Origin: Skeletonema tropicum
Taxonomy: Eukaryota > Bacillariophyta > Thalassiosirophyceae > Thalassiosirales > Thalassiosiraceae
Assembly (NCBI GenBank): GCA_037178625.1
Contig: CM074132.1
Coordinates: forward strand, 3,472,001-3,536,000
Direction: 5' to 3'
Length of the DNA: 64,000 nt
Below, piece by piece: positions 12,246 to 23,162 of the stretch. Within the stretch, counting starts at the first letter, position 1. Every line of letters begins with the position of its first letter. A program made the position numbers and the translations under genes. Below the pieces are notes generated by a model, which was not told the DNA's origin, searched no databases, and saw nothing but the letters and a program-made list of their open reading frames with translations.

Positions 12246-12385
12246 TTCTGCGGGAATAAACTTGAGAATTGAGAACCTCCTAAAGTAAAGTTCTCTTGCA
12301 TTCGTATGCTGGCTCCTATATACAAAGATGTTTCCCTTGAAATACTTTGGGATTGGCCCTTTTTGCGAAGCACACATAGACCTCT
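12246..12385. repeat. ~135-bp repeat, copy 1 (upstream of PhyH-like gene)
   Basis: Text such as GAGAATTGAGAACCTCCTAAA, then CCCTTGAAAT and GGGATTGGCCCTTTTTGCGA, recurs at 12435-12578 and 14508-14645. The three copies differ by scattered substitutions and small indels. Each lies upstream of a gene or gene block, so they may be old promoter fragments. Confidence 0.8.
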
Positions 12386-12434
12386 TCCGCGGAGAAGGAA
12401 GCGATACATGCGTTTTCTGTTACACTACTCATGT

Positions 12435-12578
12435 GGGTCGAGTCTGCGGGAATAAACTTGGAGAATTGAGAACCTCCTAAATCAAGTGCTCTTGCATTCG
12501 TACTGATTCCTCACAGATGTAACCCTTGAAATTATTTTGGGATTGGCCCTTTTTGCGAAGCACCCATGTACCTCTGGT
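12435..12578. repeat. ~135-bp repeat, copy 2 (start of tandem block A)
   Basis: Colinear with 12246-12385 and 14508-14645. It marks the left end of the first copy of the roughly 2.07-kb tandem duplication. Confidence 0.8.
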
Positions 12579-12956
12579 TAACCACGGAGCGGAGAAGTAA
12601 GGATACGATTAAAGTACATGAGCTGCTACCACCTGATTTACCCTCTAACTTGCTGCTTTTGTTGCTGATGCGATTTATTATTTGTATGTTATCTACTTTT
12701 CTGATTGACTTGAATCATAGATCATCTACATCTACTCGCTTCGCTTGGATGAGGTCAGAAGAGAATTATCTGTTGAATGTTGATCATCTTCTTGCAATGT
12801 TTGTATTTGTGTAGACTACTTTGCCTGGACGTGTCATTTCATCATGATGCATTTATTATTGAGTTACGGTTTACAACTAGACAACTTTACATTGAGATTG
12901 AGATGCGCTCGATACTTGCTTGGGGTTTGCAATACTCATACTCATATGAACATGTC

Positions 12957-13443
12957 CTACTCTGGCAAATACTTCAGACCCAGCAATGGACTCGGTGACC
13001 GCCCACGCCTCAGAGGATAACCCTGTTTGAGGTCGAGATCGAGGCCGATTGGGTTCCTATCAGACGAGTCGGAATCATCAAAGGATGATCCTACCTCCGT
13101 TTCGGCAGTATTAGTCCTCTTTTTGGTCTCTCGTGTCGGACTAAATGATAGCTGCCTAATCAGCTCAAACACAGAGAAACTTGTATCTTCTCCGCCACCA
13201 ATAGTTTTGCATCTGATCATCTTACTTTCTGGTGAGCTATCTGTTACTTCTGCACATGACGAAGCAATGCCGGGTCCAAGACACACTAAAAGGATTTTCG
13301 GCCTTGGTAGCAGATGACTTAGTGCTGATGTTGCTGCCAGAGCTTTCGAATGCGAGGGACGGCATCGGATTTGTTTTCGACGATGAGTGATCGTCGGAAG
13401 ACCGCCGCTGCATCCGGTACTGCCTCTGTCTGCGGGATGTCAT
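12957..13443 (-). pseudogene. Frameshifted copy of unknown Ser-rich gene (block A)
   Basis: Homologous along its length to the intact 175-codon gene at 15143-15670. It starts MTSRRQRQYRMQRR (intact copy MASRRQRQHRMQRQ) and ends in the same RRGRSPSPLLGLKYLPE. The reading frame changes near 13265-13290, so the N-terminal part (13237-13443) and C-terminal part (12957-13286) are in different frames. At the break the two copies differ by several indels around the DEAMPGPRHTKR-equivalent region. Either this copy is dead or it uses an unrecognised intron. No domain is recognised. Confidence 0.65.
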
Positions 13444-14163
13444 GATTTATTGAGCTTGTCGGTGTCGGTGCAGGGATGTTATGTGATTAGGTTTTCTCTC
13501 TTTGTTTGGGCGGGTTCATAAACATGGAGGCAGACAACGTCTGAGGAAGATGATTGTGAGATGATGTGAAGAAAAGGCACAGAGTATTTACCAGGGCACA
13601 TGAAAGAATTTACTTTCGTTCAATGAGCTTGAGTTCTCTTTCCTTGAGCTTCAGAATATGTTAGGATTCGCTTGCTGATACCTTCTCCCTTACTACTTCG
13701 AACTTATTAGATTATCTACTATCTAGAGCGAGTTCTCATCATTAGATCGGTCAGAGTTCGCTCGCGGATACCTTCTCTCTTATGGTACTTTGGCCAGAGA
13801 GCGATCAGTCAAGCCGGTCCAGTCTCTATCTCTCTAGTAGAGTTCGCAAGAAAGTAGATGCTTGCGAGAACACACACTGTACAATTCTTTCAATATCGGC
13901 ATAATTAAGAAGGTATATTGAAGCCTTCAAGCGCCAAGCGAAGCATGATCGGCATATTTAAGTATTGCCCTTTACTCTGGGAGCGAACAAAGTTTCCCTT
14001 TAGATTGCACTTCATGCAGAGTTCCGAATACGAACAACGTGTTCTCATCACTTCATGCTTCTTGCTGTTCTATCTACTTTTGCTCCAGCGCTGATTGTTC
14101 CCATAAATTTGCCTCTCCTAAAAAGTAAGCGCAACTCCCTCTTTGAACTTTGCACACAAAACA
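13444..14163. other. Intergenic between divergent block-A genes
   Basis: No gene. It is colinear with 15671-16248 of block B, including a string reading AAGTATTGCCCTTTACTCTG (13961 and 16049). The conservation probably reflects the duplication rather than function, but the region should contain promoters for both flanking genes. Confidence 0.5.
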
Positions 14164-14277
14164 ATGGAGAGTTCTCTCCCTCTCTCCCTCCTCATCTGCT
14201 TCCTCCTCTGCGTTGCTGCCGTGGCCATGACCAATCATAGGAGAGTCCGCAAAAGCAGCCAGCGTAAGAACTGCTAA
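14164..14277 (+). CDS. Candidate small secreted peptide (block A)
   Basis: A 37-residue frame starting MESSLPLSLLICFLLCVAAV, a textbook signal peptide, followed by a short basic tail (TNHRRVRKSSQRKNC). An alternative reading splices at GTAAGA (14266) to an AG near 14302 and continues as a longer basic protein to about 14439. That longer form aligns with the C-terminal part of the frame at 16249-16452 (EAV.A....QHR). It is divergent from the Ser-rich gene. Small size and lack of homologues make it a candidate only. Confidence 0.35.
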   Translation: MESSLPLSLLICFLLCVAAVAMTNHRRVRKSSQRKNC

Positions 14278-14507
14278 ACCTTGACGTATTCGAACTTACA
14301 AGGCCAAGATGTGGAGGAAGCTGTGGACGCCGAAGTCCAGCACCGTCGGTTTACGCGAAGGCTGGTAAAGCCGGTGGCGGTGGCGGTGGCGGTGCACAGG
14401 GGCGGTGCAATCGCGTGTGTAGAAAAAGCACGCAAGTGAAAAGTGAGAATGACAGAACAGGGGAAACGGGAAATGGAAAGCAATGTTCTGTGCGTGGGTG
14501 GGTGAGT

Positions 14508-14645
14508 TAGCGGGAATAATCTTTGAGAATTGAGAACCTCCTAAAGTAAAGTTCTCTTGATTCATACTGACTCCTTCAAAGATGTTTCCCTTGAAATACT
14601 TTTGGGATTGGCCCTTTTTGCGAAGCACACATTGACCTCTTGTTC
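14508..14645. repeat. ~135-bp repeat, copy 3 (start of tandem block B)
   Basis: Third copy of the element at 12246-12385 and 12435-12578. It marks the left end of block B. The distance between block starts is about 2.07 kb. Confidence 0.8.
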
Positions 14646-15142
14646 AACAATGGAGACGGAGAGCATCAAATACATGCACATCGTCGATGGACGAGTTGAT
14701 GATGATGCGATAGCGATGAAAAGATATTGCTGCCACTTCTTACACCCCTACTTTGTACGATGACAGCTGCTATCACTTGATTTGCCCTGATTTGCTGCTT
14801 GCGTTGCTGACGCGACTCTTTATTTGCATGGTTTCTACTTTGCTGATTGACTTGAATGAAAGAGATCTGCTATTCTCTCTTGGATTTGGATGATGTTTTA
14901 AGAGTGACCGTCTTCTTGCAACATTTCTATTTGTGTAGGGTCGTTTTAAGATGAATATGTTTAAGTTCTGGCACGGACAGGAGTTCTGGTATGCCAAATC
15001 AACAGAATTTAAACATGCATCTATTGAGTTGAGGTTTACGACTAGAAAACTGTGTACTAAGATTCACAATTAGAAACTTTACATTGAGATTGAGATGCGC
15101 TCGATACTTGCTTGGGGTTTGCCATATTCAAATGAACATGTC

Positions 15143-15670
15143 CTACTCTGGCAAATACTTCAGACCAAGCAATGGACTCGGTGACCGCCCGCGCCTCAGA
15201 GGATGCACCTGTTTGAGGTCGAGATCGAGCTCAAGATCGAGGCCGATGGTGTGCCTATCAGACGAGTCGGAATCATCAAATGATGATCCTACTTCCGTCT
15301 CAGCAGTATTAGTCCTCTTCTTGGTCTTTCGTTCTCGAGTCGGACTAAATGATAGCTGCCTAATCAGCTCAAATGCACAGAAACTTGTATCTGTATCTTC
15401 TCCGCCGTCAACAGTTTTGCGTCTGATCTTCTTACTTTCTGATGAGCTATCTGTCATGTCTGCTCGTGACGAAGCAATCGTGCTAGAGTTCCAGGACACA
15501 CTATGATGACTATGGGCCTTGGAATGAGATGACTTATTGCTGATGTTGCTGTCGGAGAATCCGAGGGACGGCATCCAATGCGTTTTGGGCGACGAGATAG
15601 CAGACAATGAGCTCTCGTGGGAAGAAAACTGTCGCTGCATCCGGTGCTGCCTTTGCCTGCGGGATGCCAT
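15143..15670 (-). CDS. Unknown Ser-rich basic protein (block B, intact copy)
   Basis: A 175-aa single-exon frame starting MASRRQRQHRMQRQ. It is rich in Ser, Arg and Asp, with an LxLxLxL-like run (GLDLELDLDLKQ), an SPTRERKTKKR stretch and a C-terminal RRGRSPSPLLGL. RS/SP dipeptides and basic clusters suggest a phosphorylated, possibly nuclear protein, but no family is recognised and no function is claimed. Conservation of protein-level similarity with the broken copy at 12957-13443 supports real coding. It is divergent from the small plus-strand frame at 16249. Confidence 0.6.
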   Translation of the reverse strand: MASRRQRQHRMQRQFSSHESSLSAISSPKTHWMPSLGFSDSNISNKSSHSKAHSHHSVSWNSSTIASSRADMTDSSSESKKIRRKTVDGGEDTDTSFCAFELIRQLSFSPTRERKTKKRTNTAETEVGSSFDDSDSSDRHTIGLDLELDLDLKQVHPLRRGRSPSPLLGLKYLPE

Positions 15671-16248
15671 GATGATATTGTGCTTGTGTTAGGACTCTTT
15701 GCTTATGGGATTATGTTTTCTCTCTTTGTTTGGACGAGTTTATGAGTATAGGCAAAGACGCCGTCGAGGGAGATGGTTGTAAGATGATGTGAAGATGGCA
15801 AGAGTACTTACTTCAAAGAGCTGAGCTTGAGCTTGAGGGTTCTCACACTTGTCTGATCGAGTTCGCTTGAGGATACCTTCTCTTTTCGGGTACTTTGGAT
15901 AGAGCGATCAGCCAAGCGGTTTATCTCTCTCCACAATTCGCAAGAAAAGTAGGTACTTGCGAGACACACACTGTACAAATCTTTCAATATCGGCATGAAT
16001 ATGAAGGTATATTGAAGCCTTCAAGGCGATGCATCATCGGCACAATAAAGTATTGCCCTTTACTCTGGGAGCGAACAAGGTTTCCCTTTAGATAGCACTT
16101 CATGCAGGCTACGAATACGAACAACCTGTTTTCGTTACTTCATGCTTTTTGCTGTTCGATCGACTTTTGGTCCAGCTTACAATAGCTCCCATAAATTTAT
16201 TTTTACCAAAAGCAAACGCAACTTCCTTAACTCTTTCACACAAACACG

Positions 16249-16452
16249 ATGATGAAGATTTGTCTCCCTCCTTCCTCCTCTGTTTTGCAGCCGTGGCCGA
16301 GACCAACGCATAATATGAATATGAATCCTCTGCAAAGGCCACAAAAGGTACTAAATCTTATTTTAAACGTACACGTAATCGAGCTCGAAGCTGTGGTCGC
16401 CAAAGCTGAAGCCCAGCACCGCCAGTTATCGAATTCCTCCAAACGTTGGTAG
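16249..16452 (+). CDS. Small frame homologous to block-A peptide gene
   Basis: A 67-codon frame whose DNA is colinear with the block-A peptide gene. Indels shift the signal-peptide region, so the hydrophobic leader of block A is lost here (PPSSSVLQPWPRP instead). The C-terminal part (IELEAVVAKAEAQHRQLS) matches the spliced block-A version. It is either a decayed copy or evidence that the C-terminal exon is the real coding part. Confidence 0.3.
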   Translation: MMKICLPPSSSVLQPWPRPTHNMNMNPLQRPQKVLNLILNVHVIELEAVVAKAEAQHRQLSNSSKRW

Positions 16453-16754
16453 TAAGGGTAGCAGCAGGAAACTCGGTTGTAGTTATAGTAGAGCATTCTG
16501 TACAAAAGCAGCAAAAGCAAAAAGCGCAGAGGCTGCTGAACGTAATCAAAATCTCCAGCCCAGGACCAAGCATGTGGTCACTGTAATAATAATATGACTG
16601 TGATAGACTGATGGAACTTCTTCATTTCTAGGAAGAACAGATGAGCAAAGAGTAAAGATACGCAGTTGCATCGTTACACCTTATACATTCAAATACTATT
16701 TCGGCATTTAGGCTGCCTGTACACTAGTGTCCATATAACGTCACTGTCAAACAA

Positions 16755-17465
16755 TTACCCTCTGCCTTCAATGAATAATGACAACAGTCGTCTCAACTCC
16801 ACTGCCAATTCTTTCTCGCTAAATAGAGTATCCAAAAAATCGCCATCTGTCATCAACAAGTCATCAATTGTTTCAATCCCTCTCGCGGATGCTTGACGAA
16901 GAAATGAATATTGATACTTGGGTGACATGTTCAAATTAGTCATCGCCTTCTCAACAAGATGTGCAAACGCAGCATCCTCTTCAAATGTGTTTTTCAATGT
17001 GACGTTTGATTCGAAGGATTCGTGGCTGACAGAAAAATTGGCTTCTATCCTCGCATCATCTTTTCTATGATCAAGAGAGGTGCTAATGATGGCAACAATA
17101 TCGCTTGGAGTACGTCCATTGGCATCGACTGCATGCTTGCCACTACGGAAGGCATTGAGCAAGTGCTCAACTATAAGATCTCCTCTCCCTATACGAGTCA
17201 AACATGACGCCGCCAAATGTATGGGAAAAGATCGATTACCGTCAATTTCACCGGCTCCGGATGGATAGGCATTGAGAAGGGCTATGATTACATCCGACGG
17301 AGCGCCCAAAACTATTGCTGCATGCAGTGGCAAGACATCAAGGACCACCTTATCATTCACCTTTTTCTGAGCCCAAGCCTTCACTTCGGATGGCGCGTCC
17401 CTTATTCTGGACATGACATTATCCCAGTGCGAAGCCACCAAGTAATCCATTAGCAAGGTAGGCAT
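16755..17465 (-). CDS. Ankyrin-type protein, C-terminal module
   Basis: A 236-aa frame from the ATG at 17465. It contains two ankyrin-like units of the divergent diatom type: VLPLHAAIVLGAPSDVIIAL and FPIHLAASCLTRIGRGDLIV, plus a following VDANGRTPSDIVAII. The C-terminus is a helical region ending LFSEKELAVELRRLLSLF. Ankyrin modules mediate protein-protein contacts; no partner can be named. It lies directly downstream of a disrupted ankyrin-type gene in the same orientation (17466-19435) and may be its last exon, or a surviving independent gene. The only start in the open region upstream of 17465 is a TTG, so 17465 was preferred. Confidence 0.6.
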   Translation of the reverse strand: MPTLLMDYLVASHWDNVMSRIRDAPSEVKAWAQKKVNDKVVLDVLPLHAAIVLGAPSDVIIALLNAYPSGAGEIDGNRSFPIHLAASCLTRIGRGDLIVEHLLNAFRSGKHAVDANGRTPSDIVAIISTSLDHRKDDARIEANFSVSHESFESNVTLKNTFEEDAAFAHLVEKAMTNLNMSPKYQYSFLRQASARGIETIDDLLMTDGDFLDTLFSEKELAVELRRLLSLFIEGRG

Positions 17466-19435
17466 CACTAGATCAATCAAATGAGTGCAATTCTCTCCTT
17501 ATATTGTCCATCTCCTTCTTGATTTCCACGGCAGAACTGCACTTGCGACAACCACACTGTCTCAATACTGGACTTTTGCTCTCCTCTTTTAAAGAGGACA
17601 TTCCAATGCTTTCAAAACTAATGCTGCTTCCTATAGTCAATGCTCCATTCCCTTTCTTTTTTCTCTTCCTTCTTCTCTTGATGCCAAGATTCGAAAATAT
17701 GCTTGTGTCTTGAGTACAAGGAGATAGAAATTGATCATCATCATCATCTTTGTCAAATGAACCCAGATTAGAAAAGATGCTTGTGTCTTCAGTACACGGA
17801 GAAAGAACTTCTTCATCCAATGCTCCGTTATTCTTTCTCTTGCTTCTTCTCTTGATGCCAAGATTAGACAGAGGGCGCTTCGTAGTATTATTTTTCGTTT
17901 CTCTTTTGTCACAGTCGTTGTATCTGCTATGCTGCCAAAGATGCTTGTGTCTTCACTACATGAGAAAGATGCTTGGCAGTCTGAATTGCAGCTTCATCAT
18001 CTTTGTCAAATGAACTCGACAGACCACGAAAGATGTTGTCATAACTTCTCTCTTCATCGATACGATGCAATGCGTTATTTTGTTCAGAACTAAGCGCGAG
18101 GTCTTTTGTATTGTGTTCGGAACTGAGCGCAAGGTCTTCTTCTTTCTGAGACTCCTTTGCATCAACGGTAATCTCTGGAACAGACTTGTCTCTGTTGACA
18201 GAGCCTTGATCATCGCTGTTTCCTCTATTTCTTACGGAGAATACCTTGCTAGTGGTCTGTTTGACAGAAGAATGATCCGAATCTGTCGAAACTGCATGTG
18301 GAATAGTGCTCGATGGAGCGATTCCCTGAGAGCCTTGATCATCACTTTTTCTTCCCTCTGTTCTTATGGAGAATACTTTGCTCATGGTCTCTTTGATCGA
18401 CGGATAATGCGACTCTGTCGACACTGCCTCTGGAATAGATGGAATAGTGCTCGTTGGAGCGACTCCCTGAGAAAGCAAGTCGTATATGGACTTGTACTCA
18501 CCCTGTTGTTGCTGTTGCCGCTTCCGTTTCTCCGCTAGTCTTGACGTATGCCACTGTAGCTCTTGCTCATATTGATGCTGCTCATCATCGTGACTCTGCT
18601 CCTTCTCCAGTTTATGTGTCCAAGTCTTCTACAGGCTTCATCTCCTCAAACTTTTGACGTCCTTCCTCTTCTTCTTCTTCCTCCTCCTCCTCCTCCTCAT
18701 CTTGCATCATATTCTGCAAAAACTCCACCAGTTCCGCCCACTATCATCCGGCACCCACAAACTCTCCGGATAGCTCCTCACCAATTCATTCAAAACACGT
18801 TGAAACTCATCATCCACCGATGCAATCGCCGCCATGGAAGCAGCAATATGAATCGGAAGCCTTCCCTGCAAATCCTTCTCTTGTGCGGCAGTCGGATATG
18901 CGTTTAGTATTTTTAGCGTGACATGAGATGGAGCACCGAACAGTAGTGCCGCGTGGGGGGGGAGCATCCTCCCGTGTCGATTGATAATCCATATGGATGC
19001 TGAGAGGGGATGGTCGTGGAGGGATTTGAGGGCGGTGGACCAATTGGAGATGCTGAGGTTGTGATAGAGCATTTGGTTGGGGATGATTTCATCTTCGTTT
19101 ACTTCTTCATCGTGAAGGTGTTGTTGTGTGGTGCGAGGGGCACTGAGATGGTTAGGTGGCTTGGCTGCCTCATCATTGATGACATCACTATTGTTCTATA
19201 TGTTAGCTATTAGGAATGCCATGGCGAGGTCATGTGTGTCATTTTTGTCGGAGGGAAGTTTCAAGACAATCTGCTGTTCACTCCGCACTTGATACTCTTT
19301 TGCTATGCATGCGGAAGGACAATGAAAGCAGCAAGTAGAGATGAGGACGGATGATCGACCGAGCGATGTGTATTGGAACTGAGCGTGACGTACATACTTG
19401 TTAAGTGGATCTCAAGAGGGTCGAGCATAAGATCA
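17466..19435 (-). pseudogene. Ankyrin-type gene, disrupted (N-terminal and middle parts)
   Basis: Protein-like sequence continues through several frames. From 19435 a frame runs through QQIVLKLPSDKNDTHDLAMA to an in-frame TAG at 19198-19196. It resumes in the same frame as LPPHAALLFGAPSHVTLKIL and LPIHIAASMAA (18707-19072). The frame shifts near 18748 (to ELVEFLQNMMQDEEE) and near 18620 (to HKLEKEQSHDDEQ), then stays open to 17927. Two further shifts occur inside a repeated SPCTEDTSIFSNLG segment (17680-17960), and the last part ends at 17473. Some breaks might be introns (the TAG could be a TATAG acceptor), but the close spacing of the others makes decay or sequence errors more likely. Confidence 0.6.
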
Positions 19436-20106
19436 AGCTAGCAGGGGAATTGGACTTATTATATATTTACATCTGACAAAACATGAGACACATTATCTAA
19501 AATCTCATTCCTACGACCTAAGTACGGAGAAGACACGTCAATTCCCATCATCCCGTCCCTCTATCTCTAGAGAGAGAGAGGCAGCAAATAATGTGCCATA
19601 AGACACGCGACAGCGATGGTCGCAACTTGAGAGCAGGCCCTGCTAGATTGATCAAACTAAACTTGCCGTCTTGTTCCTGCCCTGCTGTAAGGCCTTTCGT
19701 CAAGAGTCTCTGCTTGGTCCGAGTTGCGGTGGATGTATGGACGGTAGCTGTGTAGCTTGCGATACGCCATGCGAAGAGAGTGCCTCTGTATGAATTGCCA
19801 AGCACTGTTTTTAGAGATAGGAAACAAAACAAAGATTCATTAGAGATACAAAATACAAAGAGACAGCAAACAAACACAACAAAGATTTAAAAATGGTGGG
19901 GTGCTTTTCAACGAGATCGAACGGTAGTTTAGCGACGGATTTATGGTCTAGCAAACCCTAAAGGAACTGTGCCAATCTTTCCCTGAGGAGGACGGACACT
20001 CTGTTTAAGCCTCTCAGCACCTCCGAAGGCCGCCGTGACCAACCTTGGAAACCGACCGTTACTATCTCTCTCGGAACCCCAAATCGAGTACACCCGAAGG
20101 CGCAAA
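19436..20106. other. Intergenic, no gene recognised
   Basis: No supported coding region. A CT/GA-rich CTAGAGAGAGAGAG stretch lies at about 19565. The DNA becomes more GC-rich towards 20000. Confidence 0.4.
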
Positions 20107-20310
20107 GAAAAGCTGGGCCAATTTAATTAATCGCCGGCTAACCTCGGCGATGGGCCTTATTTGTATAGCACCGGCATTGCCTCGGTGCTGGGACTGAGCC
20201 CTGGGCCAATTTGTATAGCACCGGCTTCCACGGTGCTGGGCCAATTTGTATAGCACCGGCTTCCACGGTGCTGGGCCAATTTGTATAGCGCCGGCTTCCA
20301 CGGCGCTGAA
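20107..20310. repeat. Five tandem hairpins with covarying stems
   Basis: Each unit begins GGGCCAATTTGTATAGC or a variant and contains an inverted pair. The stems are ATCGCCG/CGGCGAT (20130-20151), AGCACCG/CGGTGCT (20167-20190, 20217-20238, 20251-20272) and AGCGCCG/CGGCGCT (20287-20308). Where one arm changes, the other changes to restore pairing. This is what is expected of selection or copying on a folded form, as RNA or single-stranded DNA. Function is unknown. Confidence 0.75.
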
Positions 20311-20579
20311 GTTGTTGCTCGATCAGCCATTAAAACCGGACAGGGGATCATGAATCGGTTGTAACTCACCTGTAATCATCGATCGTCGGCTGCAGTCGTT
20401 AGCGGCGGAGCCTGCTTCAAGGCGGCGGCGATGCTTGCGGGTGAGCGCTGTTGGGAGGCAGCGGTAGTATAGCAAGCGGCCGGCCAGCGGAGGGCGGAGA
20501 ATTGGCCGACATGGTGGTTTGGTAGCGAATGATGTTGACAGTTTGCTCGATGAAAAATTATGAGCACAGCAAGCAGCGG

Positions 20580-20745
20580 CACGAGGCTTGCAACAGCAAA
20601 TTGCCATCCATGATTGAATGAATGGCTGTGAGAGATCCTCACGATGCTGTCTGTCGGCATGATTGAATGAATGGCTCTCCTGTGCTTTTGGTCGGCATGA
20701 TTGAATTAACGTTGCGATGGTCGGCATGATTGATTTTTTGTGAGC
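20580..20745. repeat. Short direct repeats GTCGGCATGATTGAAT
   Basis: Four copies of (GGCATGATTGAATGAATGGCT)-like text: CCATGATTGAATGAATGGCT near 20607, GGCATGATTGAATGAATGGC near 20657, and GTCGGCATGATTGA(A/T)T near 20692 and 20722. The spacing is irregular, so this is not a CRISPR-like array. Confidence 0.6.
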
Positions 20746-21654
20746 GATGTTGGTGGACATTTCGAGTACCGAGTGATGTTGAAGTTGAAACACATTTTCG
20801 CATCAAGCAGAAGTGCTATCTGTCTCGCTCACACTCACCCCAGAAACGACATCAGTCTGATTCATATTTTCTTGACAGACAACGAAAACTGCAGCACCGT
20901 TGATACAAATGAGAAATGAGGCCGCTGCGACTGCCACAAATTCTGCAACAAACATCAAATCAGCGGTGTTACAAGATTTCTGTGACGGCCATCAATCACT
21001 CATGCAACAAGGGATTGGCATTAGCCATTGATATGTTATGCCGTTCCTTCCCTATCTTCTTTTCCTCTTTATTGCTCAGAGATGAAACACGAGTTTGACA
21101 AGCTTGACATTCAAAGTTTTATGGCCGAAACAATACAATGCTACTGCCGTCTATACGCAAGAGCTCCTTCACTTCCCATCCTCAAATCTGCCAATGATAA
21201 GTACCAATCATCATGATACTTATTGTACACGGCAAGCAATAATCGAAGCCAAAATCAACTTTTTTGGCTGAATTGTCACCAATATTAGAATCATGTGGTG
21301 AAAAACAAAACGTGTACTATTAGCCTATTGAAGAGTTGACTAATTGTGCACAATTAAACTTACTTAGTTGTTTTCGTACTTCTTGCACAAGTTGTTCATG
21401 TCCAATGATTCCATAATGGATAAAAGCATAAGGGATCACGCGTCCATACTCTATGTAAACTCCTTCAAAGTATGCAGTTGCTTCTCTTACTTCTTCCTCC
21501 TCTACTTATCTACTATTAAATTGTTGCAGAATACCATTTGTCTCTGCACTCCATTCATCACAAACACAAACTTCCAATCAATAATCTCCCTACAATCCTC
21601 CCTCGTCTACCTATCTGCTCTCCCTCCTCCACACTCTCTCATTCTCTCTCTCTC
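20746..21654. other. Intergenic, no gene recognised
   Basis: AT-rich sequence with a pyrimidine-rich tract at 21590-21660 that forms the 3' side of the next minus-strand gene. No supported coding region. Confidence 0.4.
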
Positions 21655-22455
21655 TTACAATCGTCTAGGCTTATTAAACTCCCGATCAGCCTCCTCCGTC
21701 TCCGCCGCCCCCTTCAAAATAGCTGCATAAATCAAAAATACTGACAGGGGTAATCCAAGTGCCGTAATGACAGCTGTTACTGCAAATCCGAGTTTGGGTG
21801 TTCCTCCGGATAATTCAAAGAGTGATCCTGTGTTTGTTTTGTTGTATGTAGATTGTGTGTGTTCGTTTTTTGATGAATTTTGTAGTATATATTTTTCATT
21901 GTGTTGTTTATCGATTTATGTTGTCATCGTATTAATTTGTTGTTGTTGCAGAGAGAAAGATAAGAATTAATTTCGTCAGAAAACAGTGCGCATATATAAA
22001 AGTAAATGGTAATACAACATGAACTCTTCCCACTTACCAATTGACGAAATAGCCAAAACCATGGAGGTAGCCAAAAGAATAGGAGATGGTAAATCAATCG
22101 GATAACTTTGTAATTCTTCCTCCTTCTCCTCCACAGCATTTGATGATGATGATGACGCAATAGCATTCGATGTAACTACCGGAGCTGGAGGCGGAGCAGA
22201 TTGTTGTTCTACCACCTTGGCAACCTTGCCTGCATCTGATGGCAGTGGTGGTAATCCGACCACTTCTTCATCATCATCATCATCAGCGGACATTTGCAGT
22301 TGAGTCATTCGTCCGATGGGTGAGGAATTATTATTTGTCAGCTGTCTGGTCGATACGGAAAGTGATGGCCGGCTGGGAGAAAAGGCTTCTCCTTGACTTG
22401 AGAGAAGGAGTAGCACTGCTGCTACTGTCAGGAATGATGATGTGTTGGATACCAT
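21655..22455 (-). CDS. Plastid-targeted membrane protein of unknown function
   Basis: Two exons, 22455-22038 and 21827-21655, 196 aa; joint TCA ATT G|GA TCA. The N-terminus is a signal peptide (SSFLTVAAVLLLLSSQGEA) followed by FSPSRPSLSVSTRQL, i.e. cleavage before Phe with a Ser/Arg-rich transit region, a clear diatom plastid signature. After an acidic and Pro/Ala/Ser-rich linker come two membrane spans: SPILLATSMVLAISSIGSLF at ~130-150 and TAVITALGLPLSVFLIYAAI at ~160-180. The first span crosses the exon joint, which supports the splice. A hydrophilic tail (AETEEADREFNKPRRL) ends the protein. A thylakoid or envelope location is likely, but no family was recognised. Confidence 0.82.
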
Positions 22456-23162
22456 TGTTTCAGTGTATATGTAGTTCTGTAGTGTGTAGTGTCTCTCTAT
22501 GTTGCTACTTATGATTGCTTCTTTTGCGGTGACGGTGATGAAGTGGAAGGGTAAGGTGAAAGAGGAGTGCAAAATGCAAAAATCAAAGATCTCGGTCGGT
22601 TGCGCTGACGTCACAAAGATTTCTGCATCTATGGATGACTCTTGCTTGGCTGCGAAGCAAGAGAATCCGTCCCCAATCAAGAAAAGCATCATCCTTGTTG
22701 AAAGCTCTAATAAATCATAAATCGATGCTGCGCTTGCATTGTTGTAAGTAGATATGTTGTATGATCTACGAAGAGAGTTGGAGTTGTGTACGTATTTTAT
22801 GTACAACAACATCGAGCCTCATAATCTCAGTAAATGTTCGAAAGGCACAGAGGCTGAACGATTATATACCTACCATAAGAAGGATAAAATTAAGGTTCAG
22901 TACTACACGGGGCATCTGCTCAAATAATAATCAAATAGAGAATTATTTTATCGAAGAAGGGCAGTGTGTTATCACTGGCCTTGGTCCAAACATGCATTAG
23001 CGTATTCTACTACCAGATGTGCCACAAAACAGTCTTCATGAGACAGCGGCAACTTTTAACACACACAGACAGACTTGAATAGGATTCATTCACCATCAAG
23101 CAATTCAGATTGTAGCCATATGAAATCTTGGTATAAGATAAGTAGGTGACCCCATCTCTTAC
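22456..23162. other. Intergenic between two minus-strand genes
   Basis: Contains the 5' flank of the plastid-targeted gene and the 3' flank of the secreted-protein gene. No coding region is supported. Confidence 0.4.

Noticed and set aside
20062..20301. Minus-strand frame reading repeated GAIQIGPAPWKP units across the hairpin array
   Set aside because: It is the translation of the tandem hairpins; the covarying stems fit a nucleic-acid structure better than a protein repeat.
20580..20745. Repeats with the look of a CRISPR array
   Set aside because: Units are uneven, spacers irregular, and the surrounding genome is eukaryotic.
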